Origin: Bugula neritina
Taxonomy: Eukaryota > Bryozoa > Gymnolaemata > Cheilostomatida > Bugulidae
Reading direction: 5' to 3'
DNA length: 60,000 nucleotides
Assembly: GCA_964035545.1 (NCBI GenBank)
Contig: OZ037768.1
Coordinates: 20,088,700-20,148,699, forward strand
The notes beneath the pieces were generated by a model. The model searched no databases and had not been told where the DNA came from. It saw only the letters and a program-made list of their open reading frames with translations. Positions 25,401 to 46,613 of this stretch are shown piece after piece. The position numbers and the translations under genes are program-made. Within the stretch, counting starts at the first letter, position 1; every line of letters starts with the position of its first letter.

Positions 25401-26234
25401 TATTAGTTTATTTGAATAAAGGAATTGATTGACTTAGAATCATAAATATCAACACATGAGATTTTGTGCTTTGACTGCTGCACCAAGTCATTTTATTGTA
25501 GTCAGCTTCGATCAATCGTATCACTTTAATATTCCTAATCATAATGATAAAAACAATAATAAAACAAAAAAATCCCGCACAGCCTGTCCTACTAATTTCT
25601 ATCAAACAGTTTTTATGAATACTAATGAAGCAAACTTTTACTGTTTTTACTAAAACAATTGGATTGACTATAGGAAAAGAATATTTAGATCGCACTGTGA
25701 TAACTTAGTAGGTAGACCTGTTCTTTGTTGCAAAATAAAACATTTCATACAATGTTAAGTTTAAAGGCATACATACGCCACATTTGTCCTATCTCTTTGA
25801 CAAGCAGCTCTAACAACAGGGTCATAGTCTATTGACTTATATGGACTAGACTGCATATCGTAGGCCTACAACAAAACCATAACAGCTACAGGATATATAT
25901 TTTTATATCAATGTTTTAGTTGGCTATTAAAACCAATATAGTTAATGTAAATTTTACTAAAACAATAGAAATAATATGGTAATTGATACTATCTAAATTG
26001 TTTAAAGGATATCACTACATCACTTAGTCTTACTAAAACTATTATATCAATATGAACATGGCAATATAAATCTAAGAGTAAAATTTTGGATATTGACAGA
26101 TGTTTAAGTGTAAATTTAATAACAGAAATTAAAATCATATTTTCACTTAAGCCTTAAAATAAAACTTTGGAACTACACACCTTTGGAAAAGTGGTTATAA
26201 CTCTGTCCTTGGCTACGATGGGCAATTCAGTCAT
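22478..26234 (-). CDS. RAB34: Rab34-like small GTPase
   Basis: Exons on the minus strand are 26234-26181, 25865-25777, 25258-25193, 25050-24949, 24661-24595, 24192-24065, 23764-23674, 23122-23006 and probably 22533-22478; about 255 aa (human RAB34 259). Rab34 acts at the Golgi and in building the ciliary vesicle. The N-terminal extension has KDRVITTFPK and the ACQRDRTN block, as in Rab34 (RDRV..., ACQEHRTG). The P-loop is VVVGDVAVGKTSLVNR, the switch regions read YKATIGVDFEVEKF and WDTAGQERFKCIAASYYRGA, and the base-binding motif is VGMKKD. The C-terminal GENIREIVFRVVALTF also matches. The last exon ends KKRICQI with a single cysteine, where vertebrate Rab34 ends CCP; it is my inference. Odd point: the exon 5/6 junction is two bases out of phase with canonical GT-AG sites. 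The gene is divergent from RPL23A. Confidence 0.85.
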
Positions 26235-26591
26235 GACGATGATTTGGTACAACCAAGTAACAATAAAAACAATTACAATGTGAAAAAATGTGGCCTGAAT
26301 AAAACAGCCTCTTTTGAAAAAATGGAGCAATAAAATATAATGTCGAATAGTTTGGTATGTTACAATTATTACAGTTGCAAAATGTTAGCGTCAGTGTGAC
26401 CGTGAACGCTCAACACCCATAGCAATTATGTCAACTTCCTTCTACACAATTCCCACTAACTATCGTACCTCTTAGTTGCGAGAGCTAAGCATACTAGCAT
26501 AATACAAAGCCGAATATCTTTTCGCGGTTTTTCACTTTTGCACGACATTAAAGAAAGAGCCTGTTGAACACCCAGCTTTTACACGTGAAGA

Positions 26592-26608
26592 CCCTTTCTT
26601 TTCCTTTT
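26592..26608 (+). promoter_or_regulatory. 5'-TOP tract of RPL23A
   Basis: A pyrimidine run (CCCTTTCTTTTCCTTTT) ends four bases before the RPL23A start codon. Ribosomal-protein messenger RNAs start in such a tract, which couples their translation to growth signalling. The transcription start is probably within it. Confidence 0.65.
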
Positions 26609-26612
26609 AAAC

Positions 26613-29066
<2,454 letters not shown>

Positions 29067-30947
29067 ACTGAAGTCACTTGGAAAGCTCTCGGAAACTTGT
29101 TATTTGCTTTTACTGTACAAACGTCTTGGACAAGCAATACACTTGTTGGAAAACTTTACCAGTTTCTTGTTCTTTATTGCATGCATAGCAGCTCTCGCAG
29201 AAATAGTAGTTCATGAACATGACAGATATTAATTGGAAATATATGATAAGTACTAACTAAATTAGCAAGGAAAAGCATTGTGTAATTGTAAAAATATAAA
29301 AATGAAAGTTATACAAGAGTTGTTGGTCTATATTGTGAGATAGTCACTCGTGTAGAAATGTTCCAATCTTCATTGGACCTCCTTCTATTTGATTATACTG
29401 GTTTAATCTTTCTTCCCTCTGACAAAATGGAATGAGAATTATTAGCTATTTTATCCTGTTGTATGGGGCAAATTATGCTTCTGAACTGGTGTAACTCATA
29501 ATGAAGCTTTCTCCACAATGATTCCGCAGAATTTCTTGATGTTGGTAGTTGTGTTCCCATTGTCGAGTTGAATAGAATACTACTTGCATACATAACTAGA
29601 ATTTGTGGGAGTTTCATTAGAGAGGTCTCATTAGTACCAAAAAATGGAAAGACATGTGTTGTGGTTGCACTAAAATTATAATATTCTAAATATTGAAAAT
29701 TATGTTTTGCTCCAACACAGCCTAAACTCAACTGCAACTAATTGTTAGATCTGGTTTGTTCATTGAGCTCAGGTATAAATTGCATGAGAGTTGATCTGAA
29801 TAACATTATGAATTTTGTACAACATACACGTTATATATTAACATGTATGCTGTACATAACACTCCGCTAAATTTAAAAACTTTCAAGATGGATCAACTCT
29901 GGAGAATAACTTCATAATTAATAACTGCAGATAGGAAATGCATCTTCAAAAGCCACATTTTCAATGTCTTTTCTAAGTTGAGTTCTATAACCTGTATGTT
30001 TTTATCTCCCGTTGGCATCGATGTGTCTCAATTGTCCTCGACTACAGCAGTGTTTATAATTAAGAGTTATCACCTCTTGCATAGCAAGTACAAAATTATA
30101 AAACGACATTCACCAAACGCAGCAAAAATATCATTTTATATGTAGGCTATGATAACACGCTTAGCTCACTCACTCTGTGAACTTGAAAAAAATGAAAATA
30201 TGAATTTATTATATAGTAGTTATTACACGGAGCAGTCATAAGTTATGCATTTGAGTTCAGGGCATTGGAGATGTTGGGAAGGACATCTGATCATAATTGC
30301 TCCTGCGTAAGAGATGCAGCCATTAGCATGCTTTGTAATTGGAACTTCTCGCAGGAATGGAGGCGTTAAAATAAATGGGATTTTTATAGTAGCTATAATA
30401 TGATAAAAACCAATGAGCAACTTGATTTATAAAGGATAAAGGTAAAAAAGCTGAATATAGAGAACAATACAAAAATATTACAATAATGGGAGAAAAAATT
30501 AGTTTACACAACTTATCAAGTTTTAGTATAGTGTTCATGTTTGCTTAAAGTTATGATTAAACAGTATTAAAAAAGAAAATAAAATGCAATAAGTTTAGCA
30601 TACAGGTTACTTGCTTTGTAACTATGCTCGTCATAAAATCTAACTAAAGGCTTTCTGAAACCTAAATAAACGAATCCATGAATATCATCATTTTACAGTA
30701 ATAGTTTCACCTTTAACCTCACAGCTCACTCCAGAAAAATATATTGATTGGATAATGTTTAAGTAAACATTGATAACATTAGATATTAAAATCAGACAAT
30801 TAGTATATTATTGAGTTATGGACAAATATCATTTATGCAGGTAAATATGACAGAGGCAACTTAGCATAGTTTTTACTGACTGACGAAATAATTTGACAAC
30901 TCCGTAAATAATTCCCATCTCTTTCATGCCGTTACCACTTCTCAGTA
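29067..30947. other. Intergenic sequence between RPL23A and the GPCR gene
   Basis: Contains 3' flanks of both convergent genes and the decayed SINE at 30234-30372. A 114-codon open frame on the minus strand (29393-29737) resembles nothing I know and has no supporting context. Confidence 0.45.
30234..30372 (+). mobile_element. Decayed SINE with shortened tRNA head
   Basis: GGAGCAG is followed after a gap by the family core (CATTGGAGATGTTGGGAAGG, then ATCATAATTGCTCCTGCG) and a tail with GCAGGAATGG. The A- and B-box part is mostly missing. Confidence 0.6.
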
Positions 30948-37684
<6,737 letters not shown>

Positions 37685-37742
37685 GAAGTTAGTATTTCAG
37701 CTGACTATAAAAATGTTTTTGATAATATACAATAATTTCAAG

Positions 37743-37936
37743 AAGGAGCAGCGGTGAGGGGGGCCTAGTGGTTATGGTACTGACTTGGTAAACACAAGGT
37801 CAGTGGTTCGAATCCCAGTTAAGGCCATTGGTGATTTTGGGAAGGGTATTCAGTCATAATTGCTCCTGTGCCTCAATATAGTAAAAAGCTCCTTGGCCTT
37901 GCTTTAAAAGAGCCCCTTCCCACGTGAGGTTTTATG
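37743..37936 (+). mobile_element. tRNA-derived SINE with 13-bp target duplication
   Basis: Begins AAGGAGCAGCGG, with an A-box-like CCTAGTGGTTATGG and the B box GGTTCGAATCC. The core follows (GGCCATTGGTGATTTTGGGA), then CAGTCATAATTGCTCCTGTGCC-like sequence and a short tail. The 13-mer CAATAATTTCAAG flanks it on both sides (37730-37742 and 37937-37949). It lies just upstream of the GPCR start codon. Confidence 0.9.
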
Positions 37937-38417
37937 CAATAATTTCAAGTAGGAACCAAGCAATTGAATAGTATTGTTTTGCCAAATTTACTAATATTGC
38001 ATTTGATTCAAATTCAAATTGAATGCAGTAAGTATTAAAGGCAGTTCATTTGCTTGTTATTTGGTTGAAACAACTGAAAAAACCCTGATTTGTCTACAGT
38101 TTGCTAACATACAAAATATTGCAGCTATTTTAATAGCAATTTCAACTTAGCTACTCTATGCAATTAACATAAAAATAACTAAGTTGCATTTTAACAAATA
38201 CCTTCAGCTATCTATAACTGGGCAGCGGTGTTTTATCATTTCAAGAGGCCTCAATTTTTAACAAACTCGCTTTAGGAAAATCTAAATTTCTGCTTAATTT
38301 CTCGTAACTTGGTGATGACAATAAAGTCTGTTGATTAGCAATTGCAGCCATTTAATAGAAAGTTATAAATTAGTAAAGTGATATATTAAATAACTAGCAG
38401 TAAGGTAATATATAAAG

Positions 38418-38610
38418 GGAGCAGCTGTGGTCTAGGGGTTAGAGCGTTTGCCTAGCAAACACGAAGTCATGGGTTCGAGCCCAGACAAAGGCCATTGGTG
38501 ATGTTAGGAAAAGCATCCAGTCATGATTGCTCCTGTACACCATCTAAATAGTCCTATTTAACAAAAACTCTTTCCATCAGGAGTTTTTCACAGGGATGGG
38601 AACTATAAAC
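38418..38610 (+). mobile_element. tRNA-derived SINE, full length
   Basis: GGAGCAGCTGTGGTCTAGGG and GGTTAGAGCG (A box), GGGTTCGAGCC (B box), the core ATTGGTGATGTTAGGA with GTCATGATTGCTCCTGTA, and a tail able to form a hairpin (AAAAACTC...GAGTTTTT) ending CACAGGGATGGGAACTAT. Direct repeats of about 31-35 bp flank it (38378-38412 and 38619-38649). Confidence 0.9.
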
Positions 38611-38695
38611 TTGTGTGAGTGATATTAAAACTAGCAGTAAGGTAATATATTGCTACTAGTAAAAGCCTAGTATATTATCACTAATGTTACTGTTA

Positions 38696-39626
38696 CCCCC
38701 TGTTCACACATTACCGTACCGTACGCCGTAATGTAAAATATCAGCCATCTTTAATGTGTCCGGGCTGAAGTTTACAAAGTCCGCTATTAGGTAAGATATA
38801 ACACACCTCATTGGACAATTTTATCCAATGAGTTGACGCAAAAGTTTTTCTATCCAATAGGAACCCACCGCAACTAGTTTGAATCAAGCAGTGCTTGATC
38901 CTAACGTACCGTAGCACCGTACAGGAAGCTCAGACATTTGTGACCCCCTGTTCACACATTGCCGCATCGTAAACCGTAACAGCACAAACAAAATGGCGAC
39001 CCTGTTACATTTTGTCAACGGGTGTTCACACATTGACGCAAAGTACAACGCATGACGTTGAGTTGTGACCCAATCATAATGAGGTTAATTCTTGTCTGCG
39101 GTGATTTGAACGCCTTTGGATATTATTTACAAATTATTCGTGACATTCTTATCAAAAGATGTTATATAAATGCTATTTACTAAATAAAAGCAATTAAATG
39201 GATAGAGTCTCTCTTTTAAATGTATTTGTTTTTAAAATAATTGTGCAAACTAATTTAAATAATGAATATTTAAGCCGTCCAAATCATTTTAAGTTTTTGG
39301 TTTGCGTGATTTTGTGATTAGGGAAAGCTAGATTTTTAAGCTGAGTTTAAATTAAACAAGCCGGACAAAGATTTTTAATCTTTTAAAACTTTTGAATTAG
39401 TTAAATTAAATAAAAAATAAGCGATTAAAATAAGCTAGCGAAAATGTTCTTTAAATTTTAGTACCAGATCAACTCTACCCAATAGGAGCCCGCCGTGATT
39501 TTTTGAATCAAGCACTGCTTGATCAACGCCGCAACGTATACCGGAGTACGATTTAGCCCGGATGTTAACAAAAATCGCTATAATTTGCTGTTACGGCGTA
39601 CGGTACGGTAATGTGTGAACAGGGGG
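38696..39626. mobile_element. PIF/Harbinger-like MITE, possibly nested
   Basis: The terminal inverted repeats are identical over 36 bp (CCCCCTGTTCACAC..., arms 38696-38731 and 39591-39626) and are flanked by TTA on both sides (38693-38695 and 39627-39629), as in PIF/Harbinger insertions. Diverged copies of the terminal repeat recur inside at about 38945-38980 and 39023-39045, which suggests one element inserted in another or repeated end capture. No transposase. Confidence 0.88.
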
Positions 39627-40026
39627 TTAAGGTAATATACATTTATTACACAAGCATGAGCTGTAACTATGATTAAAGACTATATAACCTGCTGTATTCT
39701 CACTTTCACTGGTGCTCTCACTACTATATATGATGATTGCAACTAATCACTGTGAGAGTAAAACGTAAGGTGTTTCATTTTCATAGTATTAGAAACAGAA
39801 ATCCATTAACATACTATAAGGGCGTAGCAAATTGCTGCCTTTTTCTTTGTATTAGTTATTCAATATACTGAATCTCTCTGTAACTTCCTCCTCTTGTTAG
39901 ATTTAAGGCCACATTTTTCAGTTTCTGGCTCTTTGCCAGTTGCTTTTTGTTCTATATAAACAATGTTCCACTGGTAGCTCAAACACAGCATGTATAAGAT
40001 CGTTCATTTTGCAATATTCTGCACTA

Positions 40027-40042
40027 TGGGGGGGGGGGGGGG
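40027..40042. repeat. Poly-G tract
   Basis: An uninterrupted G run of about 15 bases; length may be unreliable in any assembly. Confidence 0.8.
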
Positions 40043-40140
40043 TTTAAAAGCTTTTCAATAAGTAACTAAGTACTTTATGGCTAAGTTGTAAAAAAAATCA
40101 GACTGTAGCAGAGCTGTGGGGTTTTCAGTCACCTTAGTTT

Positions 40141-40203
40141 GCTGCACCGTATACAGGGGTGCGATTCAGCCCGGATGTTACTAAAAGTGGCTAAGATTTA
40201 TTG
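40141..40203. mobile_element. Fragment of the second MITE
   Basis: GCACCGTATACAGGGGTGCG and the following CAGCCCGGATGTTACTAAAA match 39533-39590 of the MITE at about 80 percent by eye; the terminal repeat itself is absent. Confidence 0.6.
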
Positions 40204-42293
40204 TGTAGTACCTAATCATTGTTATTAGCTAAACTAAATCCGATAAATAAATTCAATGCCGTAAGTCAATGGTTATAGAGTCATTGAAAAGAGTCAAGGG
40301 AGTTATTGATACACTAAATTAGATTAAATAATTCTACTCATAGCTTTCACCTCTTTTGTCCATGCTTAAAATTGCATTTCTCAATGGAGCCACGTTCAAT
40401 TTAATCCCAAAAACATAATATATATATATACATTAACATGTACACACAAACACATATAGAAAATGTTGTAAAGCAAGAAACTCACCTAGATATACAAGCA
40501 GGAAGTTGGAACAGCTTAAAACACTGTTTGAAGTATTCAGTTTTCACTAAAACATACGGGAAATATTTGTCATGGTTATATTTACTAACCAAGTTGCTTG
40601 TACTGCAGAAGAAGTGGTTGAAGCTATTAAAAAGTGACAGCTAAGAAAAATGCTTTCCTGTTATCAGTGTAGAATTATCAAAACCAGGTTTAAGATGAGC
40701 TTAGCAAGAAGATTGATATACTTGACAAAGAAGTTATGCACAAGGCACAAAGCTTGTGTAAATACTGGATATATAATTTCTAAAAAAAAGTTGCAGCAGA
40801 TACAAACAAAGTAATATTCAACTAGCTGCACCAGTTTTGAAATCTTTTAATTAGGAGTTCACTTGGCAAAAAAATTCTGTTAACTGACGGCACTAGTGGG
40901 CCTATGGTAGACTTCAGTGTTACAAGAAAAGAAGATATCAGATATCGGTTCATTCTTCTAATTTAAGACTTTCTTCTCCTTGCTACTTAGTTCATTTTCT
41001 GTTCTAAATTATTAGGAAAATATTGAAGACACAGAAATTTATACATTACATCATAAATTAACTTATCTCTCTAAAATGTATGTTATGTTAAGTCAAATAT
41101 CATAGTACGGAATGCTTCAATACACAACACATAAATTTCCATCATACTCCTAATTTAAAACTTTCAACTTATAATAAAACTAATTTAGTAAGAGTTGTCT
41201 TCTACAGTTAAAAAAACTGCTATTTTCCAACAAGCTAGATATAAAAACCTAGCTCAATGTCTTTGTACAGCTTGGGCCAATAGTGTAGTATATATACAAG
41301 GTTTTTAAAATTATAGATGGTTGGCTATATTGTAAGGAATCAAGCTTGACCATTTCGGCAAATTGTATTATTTTATGTTGAAGGCAAACATCAGCTATAA
41401 GAAATTATAAAATATTGTAATTTATATTTTCTAAATATGTGCTAGCCATTGAAAAAAATTTCTGCCAAATGCCTTTGTCTATTTTTTGATGAGTTATTTT
41501 TCAAGTAGTTTAAATAATTACAGCTTTTAATACCCATCATATACAATATCTGTTAAATTCTAACATTTATAGTCTAATAATTCACATTTCAAATAAACTA
41601 CAAGTATAAAAACAATGTCTATAGCCAACTTATAGTATATAGAAGTCTTGCATTGACTGCAAGCTGAATAAAATTGATAATTTTCTTTGTTACAGGAACC
41701 AAAACATGTCATTATATACTGCTGTAGCTAACAAAATATTCCGCAGTTATCCAAAGCTATATTCCTAATGAAGATTGAACACTCATGGCTGATGTGCTAA
41801 GCTATCTCTCTACTTTCATGTAGCTGTAGCTTTTATTTCAAGATTGTTTTCTAGAAAAGATGTGTGTGGTCCTGGCAAGCTAGTCAGCTGGATATTAGCA
41901 GTGACTATAAGGGTAGAGTCTTCTCTCATCATTTTAACATTAACCTAGGCAGAGCAAAATTTCAAGTCAAGTTTGGTGAGTAGGTAATTTCATGTATTGT
42001 GTTTTAAAGGATTAGCTTCTACTCCCATTTTTTCATTAAAATTCAGCTTTAAACCACCACCCGCTCTACTTTTCAGACATTTTGTTTGGCTGCTTTCACT
42101 GTAAAATTAACTTTGACTTTGGTGAAAGATATGACAACTTCTCATTCCAAAAATTTATGCAATAGATGTCTATTTATAAAGAACTTTGAAGAACTTAGGC
42201 TATCGCAATTTCTCTACTACTGCTCCTAAATGCTATATAAATGTATGTCTTTGCTTTATTGAAATTATTTTTTACAGCTTGCTTATAGCGTAC
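40204..42293. other. Gene-poor stretch before the TAZ-domain gene
   Basis: AT-rich. A 68-codon open frame at 40438-40644 has no recognisable domain and I do not call it. The promoter and any 5' exon of the TAZ-domain gene should lie in the right half. An acceptor (TTTTTACAG) ends at 42277, just before the start codon. Confidence 0.45.
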
Positions 42294-45257
42294 ATGAGTA
42301 AAGCTGTTGCCATCATGGACTGCAGGTCAAACCAGAAAGAGAATAGTAAGAATGTGCTGGAGCTCTACTCAGACTACAAGATTAGTCCTATTCCGGTGCA
42401 GGACTGTGACGAGACGCAACAAGCTCAGCATTTGCAGCTACTTCTACATGCAAAGAGATGCGGAAAAGTTAGCTACATTTCACAAAACCTGGTATAACAT
42501 TTTCATTATTTATAAAAAAAATTATTATATTTCTCAAGTAGACTTCGTAGTGACAGCTAACAAATTATTTAATTATTACAATTAATTAAAATAGAGAGTC
42601 ATTATATTCACAATGTTTGTTATAGCATAAATTATTCTGATAATTGTGGAAGTCAGGTTAGAAGTTAAATACAAAGGGAATTTTCGCAATAGTAATTTTC
42701 AACTTATTTTCCTTCTTGCAGAATAATAAATCAGATAATTTCTGCCTTCTTCATCGCTGCCAGAGCTACAAAGACATGCTGCTCCACATGTCGTCATGCC
42801 CTCCACCATTGTATTGTAAAGGTAATTTTTATATGCAAGTAAAAAGGAAATGATAAATTTATCTTAACCTAAAGAGATGAATGATTTCCATTAAACAGCT
42901 ACTAAATTTTCTACAATATGAACTTTTATAGAAAAGTGTATTTATAAGCCAAATGATGTGTGGAGAACTTTAAAACTGTTAATTATCTGCATTTGCTGAA
43001 GTTCAATCTTACAAATGTTAATATCTAGCTTTTAGCATTGTAATTGGCTTTATTTGTACCATTTTCTAAGATCTTCCACTTGCACTACGCAGATTAGATG
43101 CACCCCTGCAGTGCAATAAGCAATTATCAAGTACTGCTAGTGAATGACAAAAAGCCATGGTGCCCTTATATCACATAATAAGGAGCAGCCGTGGCCTAGG
43201 GGTTAGAGGGTTTGCCTAGGAAGCGAGAAGTCATAGATTCGGGCTTGACAAGGCCCATTGGTAATGTTAGGACTGAGCATCCAGTCATAATTGTTTCTGT
43301 GCCTCATCTGAAAGGCCATTAGCCCGAATTACCAAAAACCCTTTTTATCGGGGGTTTTCTCACAGGGATGTCGACTATAATGTAGTTACTGATTCAAGTT
43401 TTTCCTCATATGTTTTTCAGATTCAACCTGTAAACAATTCAGACGGCTGATTGGCCACTGGAAAACCTGTTCTCAAGATGAATGTCAGATATGTTTGCCA
43501 GGCGTAGATGCTCAGCTCTGTAACAGCGAGAGCACAACTCCCTTAGATGTCAAAAAGGCCACTGGAAAGATGAATATCATTCCTTCATCCGACTTTGAGT
43601 TGCATAGTAAGGCTTTTCTTGTCTCAAAGTTTTAACTGCTCAACTTGAGTTTCTAAATTAAAGTTAAAAATGTAAAAGTGTAACAAATTATTGATTTATC
43701 ATTTCGATTTTACATTCAAAATTAGTCTAGTAATTGGCAACAGGGATAATTAGGTTTTCTATACATTGTTAAAAACATGAGGAGCTAATAGCATTTGCTA
43801 GAGCAAACTTTCTAATTCATGTTGAAGATTGTTCCATTACATACTGTTGGTATTTTTCCAAGGTTTGGATTTCCCATCAACTAGTGAAGAGATCATCTGG
43901 GGCCGACAGAATACGTGCCATACTCTAATACCTTTAATAGGGAAGAACTCAATACCAACTACTTATACACAATATCTAATCGACTTAGATGTTGTTCACA
44001 GGCCATCAACTGAGGTCAGACAACTCCTGTATAAGCCATTTGCCTGTAGCGCACAGTTTACTTACAAACCACAGAGCAGTCTTTCTGATATTTTTCGGCT
44101 CGACACGAATGAGCCACCAATCATTGTCCACTACAGTTCTGACCCTGATGGAAGGATACATGGTGCAGATAATTCTCCTCAAGCAGGAAGCAAATCGCTA
44201 GTGACGGAAAAGTCTTTCGAACATGAGAGAAATAAGAAAAATAAAAAACGTCTAGACAAAATCAGTTTGCAAAATCGTGGAAATAATAATATTGACAACA
44301 TTAAATATAAATCTACAGAGATGAATCAAATTCAAGGCTCTAACCAGTTTGGCGGTTTCCGCAATTGCAGTATCAAAGATAATTTGGTGGAATGCGACCA
44401 GTATAATGGGGAAACTGTGAATGAGAAACAAGCTGACTATGGGGACATGAATAGCTCAGCTTGTGATCATAATACTCATCAAGTAACTATAATACAAAAC
44501 AGCGCAGACAGTGATAGCGATGTTGAAGTGGTATTGGACAGTACTAGTACTTCTCCCGTTTCATGTACTCTATTCCCGAGTACTTCTCTCGTCTCAAGTA
44601 CCTCCTCACAAGACCTGAGAGATCAACCAAGCTATAACAAGGTGAGTGCTTTACATAAAAACTTATGTTAGAGAACTTAACATTGAAAATCAGGATATTT
44701 GTAGCATATTTGTGACTGCCTAATTATTGTGGAGCAGCATGGGCAAGGACTGCGGAAATAGACCCACAATATGCTGTCTGTAATCGCATGAGGTTGAAAA
44801 ATTAAGCCTTTTAGTTTCTCAAGAGTTAAGAAATACACTGTTTATACTAGTCATAAATATTTACCATCTCAAAGGTGCAATTAAAACATGTTTTGTTTTA
44901 GCTTGGTTAGTATAAAAAGATGCAAGTTTAACCAGTTTACAGGTTGAATATAATATGTGAAAGTGCTATGGTACTCAGTGCATAAGTTTATAATATGGCT
45001 CGAAAAGTGTATAAACTACTAGGAATTTTTTTGGTAGTAACTTAGTTGTAATTAAAGCAAAATTGTTGTGTTTTCTCAAAGAAATGTAAAATAATATTTG
45101 GGTGCAAATTTTCTATATGAATGAGGGAAGACAACTCTGACTCTCCACTCTCATTTATTTTTAGCGGAAGTCAAGGAAAAGAAAGTTGAAGGATGGTGTG
45201 ATCATACCGAGGAAAAGTTTGAGACTAGCCATTGCTAGGAGTAAAGCAGAATATTAG
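42294..45257 (+). CDS. Stand-alone TAZ1 zinc-finger protein
   Basis: Exons are 42294-42491, 42722-42821, 43421-43606, 43863-44641 and 45165-45257; all in phase, 451 aa. Residues about 42-125 form a TAZ domain of the CBP/p300 TAZ1 type: QHLQLLLHAKRC, CLLHRCQSYKDMLLHMSSCP, YCKDSTC, then HWKTCSQDECQICLP. All three HCCC zinc clusters appear complete. In CBP/p300 this domain docks transactivation segments of transcription factors. There is no KIX, bromodomain or acetyltransferase, and the protein is far too short for CBP. Exon 4 is mostly unstructured, with an acidic SUMO-interaction-like motif DSDSDVEVVLDS near residue 380. The last exon has a basic nuclear signal (RKSRKRKLK). It may be a nuclear adaptor or competitor of CBP; that role is inference. 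Intron 2 holds a SINE. The start codon follows an acceptor, so a non-coding first exon is likely. Confidence 0.8.
43181..43381 (+). mobile_element. tRNA-derived SINE in intron 2 of the TAZ gene
   Basis: GGAGCAGCCGTGGCCTAGGG, A box GGTTAGAGGG, decayed B box (AGATTCGGGC), core CCATTGGTAATGTTAGGA with GTCATAATTGTTTCTGTGCC, and the hairpin tail ACCCTTTTT...GGGGGTTTT ending CACAGGGATGTCGACTAT. Confidence 0.88.
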
Positions 45258-45989
45258 CATGTAGTGAAAGCAGCTGCATAGTTTTGTATTAAAGCTGTTT
45301 GGTTGTTAAATTAACTAACTTTTTATTATTTGCAAATGAACATTTATTGAAACTAAGACTTGCTATTTTATTAGTAAATAGGCAGCCAATTACTGGTTAA
45401 AACTATAATTTAAAGACTTACATAATATTGTATTGTGTGGACATATCCTATATTGTATACAATTATTCATTTGATAATTTATAACAGCTATACCTTCTGT
45501 TAGATCTCTGGTCTACCTTAGCTGGTATTAAAGAAATAACACAGACATGCATACGATTAACCACACAATGTGTTTTTTGTGTTACTACAGTTATTGATAG
45601 AATATATTAATCCCAACTAGTTGTGATTATCAAAGCTACCATATTTGGTATATTCTTTGATAAGAGAGAATAATAAATGTGTTTTCAATAAAATATTAAA
45701 TAGATTCAAACTTATTCCTTCATTTCTGACCGGAAAAAACAAGAGTATTAGATAATTGTTTTTTTCGGAGCGGTTTTCACATCTAGTAATAATATATTTT
45801 ATTATTCAGATAAATAATATGTCTACTTTTATTATAAAATGATATATAACTACATTAAATACATTAGATTATCAATAATTCAGTGATAATCTTGATCTAA
45901 CAGTAAAGGTACATGTACATGCATGCTAACACATGAACTCCAGGCAAACATAACATCTTATACACTTTGTATCTATCAGTATTATATTA

Positions 45990-46049
45990 TTATATGATAA
46001 ACTGCTATATAACATATTATTATATGGTATATAGCAGTTTATCATATAA
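45990..46049. repeat. Perfect 22-bp inverted repeat
   Basis: Arms at 45990-46011 and 46028-46049 are exact complements (the left arm begins TTATATGATAAACTGCTATA), with a 16-base loop. The surrounding sequence is TA-rich with further partial symmetry. It could be a small MITE or a cruciform-forming site. Confidence 0.85.
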
Positions 46050-46540
46050 CAATATTATATTATATAACAATATATCATATAATAATATATTATGCTGGTC
46101 GCTCTATATGCAAGTGCCACTATTCTATGCATTATATAACCTATAACTAACACACATATTAACATGGTACTGGAGAAATTATTCTAAATCTCTAATTTAC
46201 TGTAAGTAAAAGGTGGTCAAGGGATAGAAATTTTAATTAAAATTAAAAAGTATTATTTTTACCTACAGAGTTAGTTATATATCATATATAATTCAGTGCA
46301 ACACATGTAACAGAGTTTAAGCTGAGAGCTAAGGTTACTGCAGGACTAGATAATAATATTATGTGAATGGAAACAGAAGGAATGGATGGGAATTTTCGCT
46401 ATTGGTGGGGGGCTAGAAATAGAGTAAACTATTGACGAAAAATTGTGCTGCTCACCAATATCTTGGGGAGCAAATCAAGTATAATTATGTTGTATTTTTT
46501 TTATTGTGTGTTTTAAAATCATAAATCTGTAGTGTTGTGA

Positions 46541-46613
46541 TCACCCAGTGGTATAATGGCTAGTGTGACTGCTTAAAAACCGGTGATCTTGGGTTCGAAT
46601 CCCAGTGGGGGCA
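46541..46613 (+). tRNA. tRNA-like sequence, probably a pseudogene
   Basis: The 73 bases have an A box (TGGTATAATGGCTAGTG), a B box (GGGTTCGAATCCC) and a T arm with five pairs (TTGGG/CCCAG). The acceptor stem has two mismatches, the anticodon stem has one, and the loop would give anticodon AAA, which nuclear Phe tRNAs do not use. It therefore looks like a decayed tRNA or a lone SINE head; no SINE core follows it. Confidence 0.4.

Noticed and set aside
26400-26440. X-box in the RAB34-RPL23A promoter region
   Set aside because: CCATAGCAAT is a half-site only; no complementary half at the proper spacing.
29393-29737. 114-codon minus-strand open frame
   Set aside because: No recognisable domain, no splice or promoter context, and AT-rich DNA gives such frames by chance.
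40438-40644. 68-codon open frame
   Set aside because: No domain, no context; AT-rich Lys/Leu composition.
46541-46613. Functional tRNA gene
   Set aside because: Two acceptor mismatches, one anticodon-stem mismatch and an AAA anticodon; kept only as a tRNA-like sequence.
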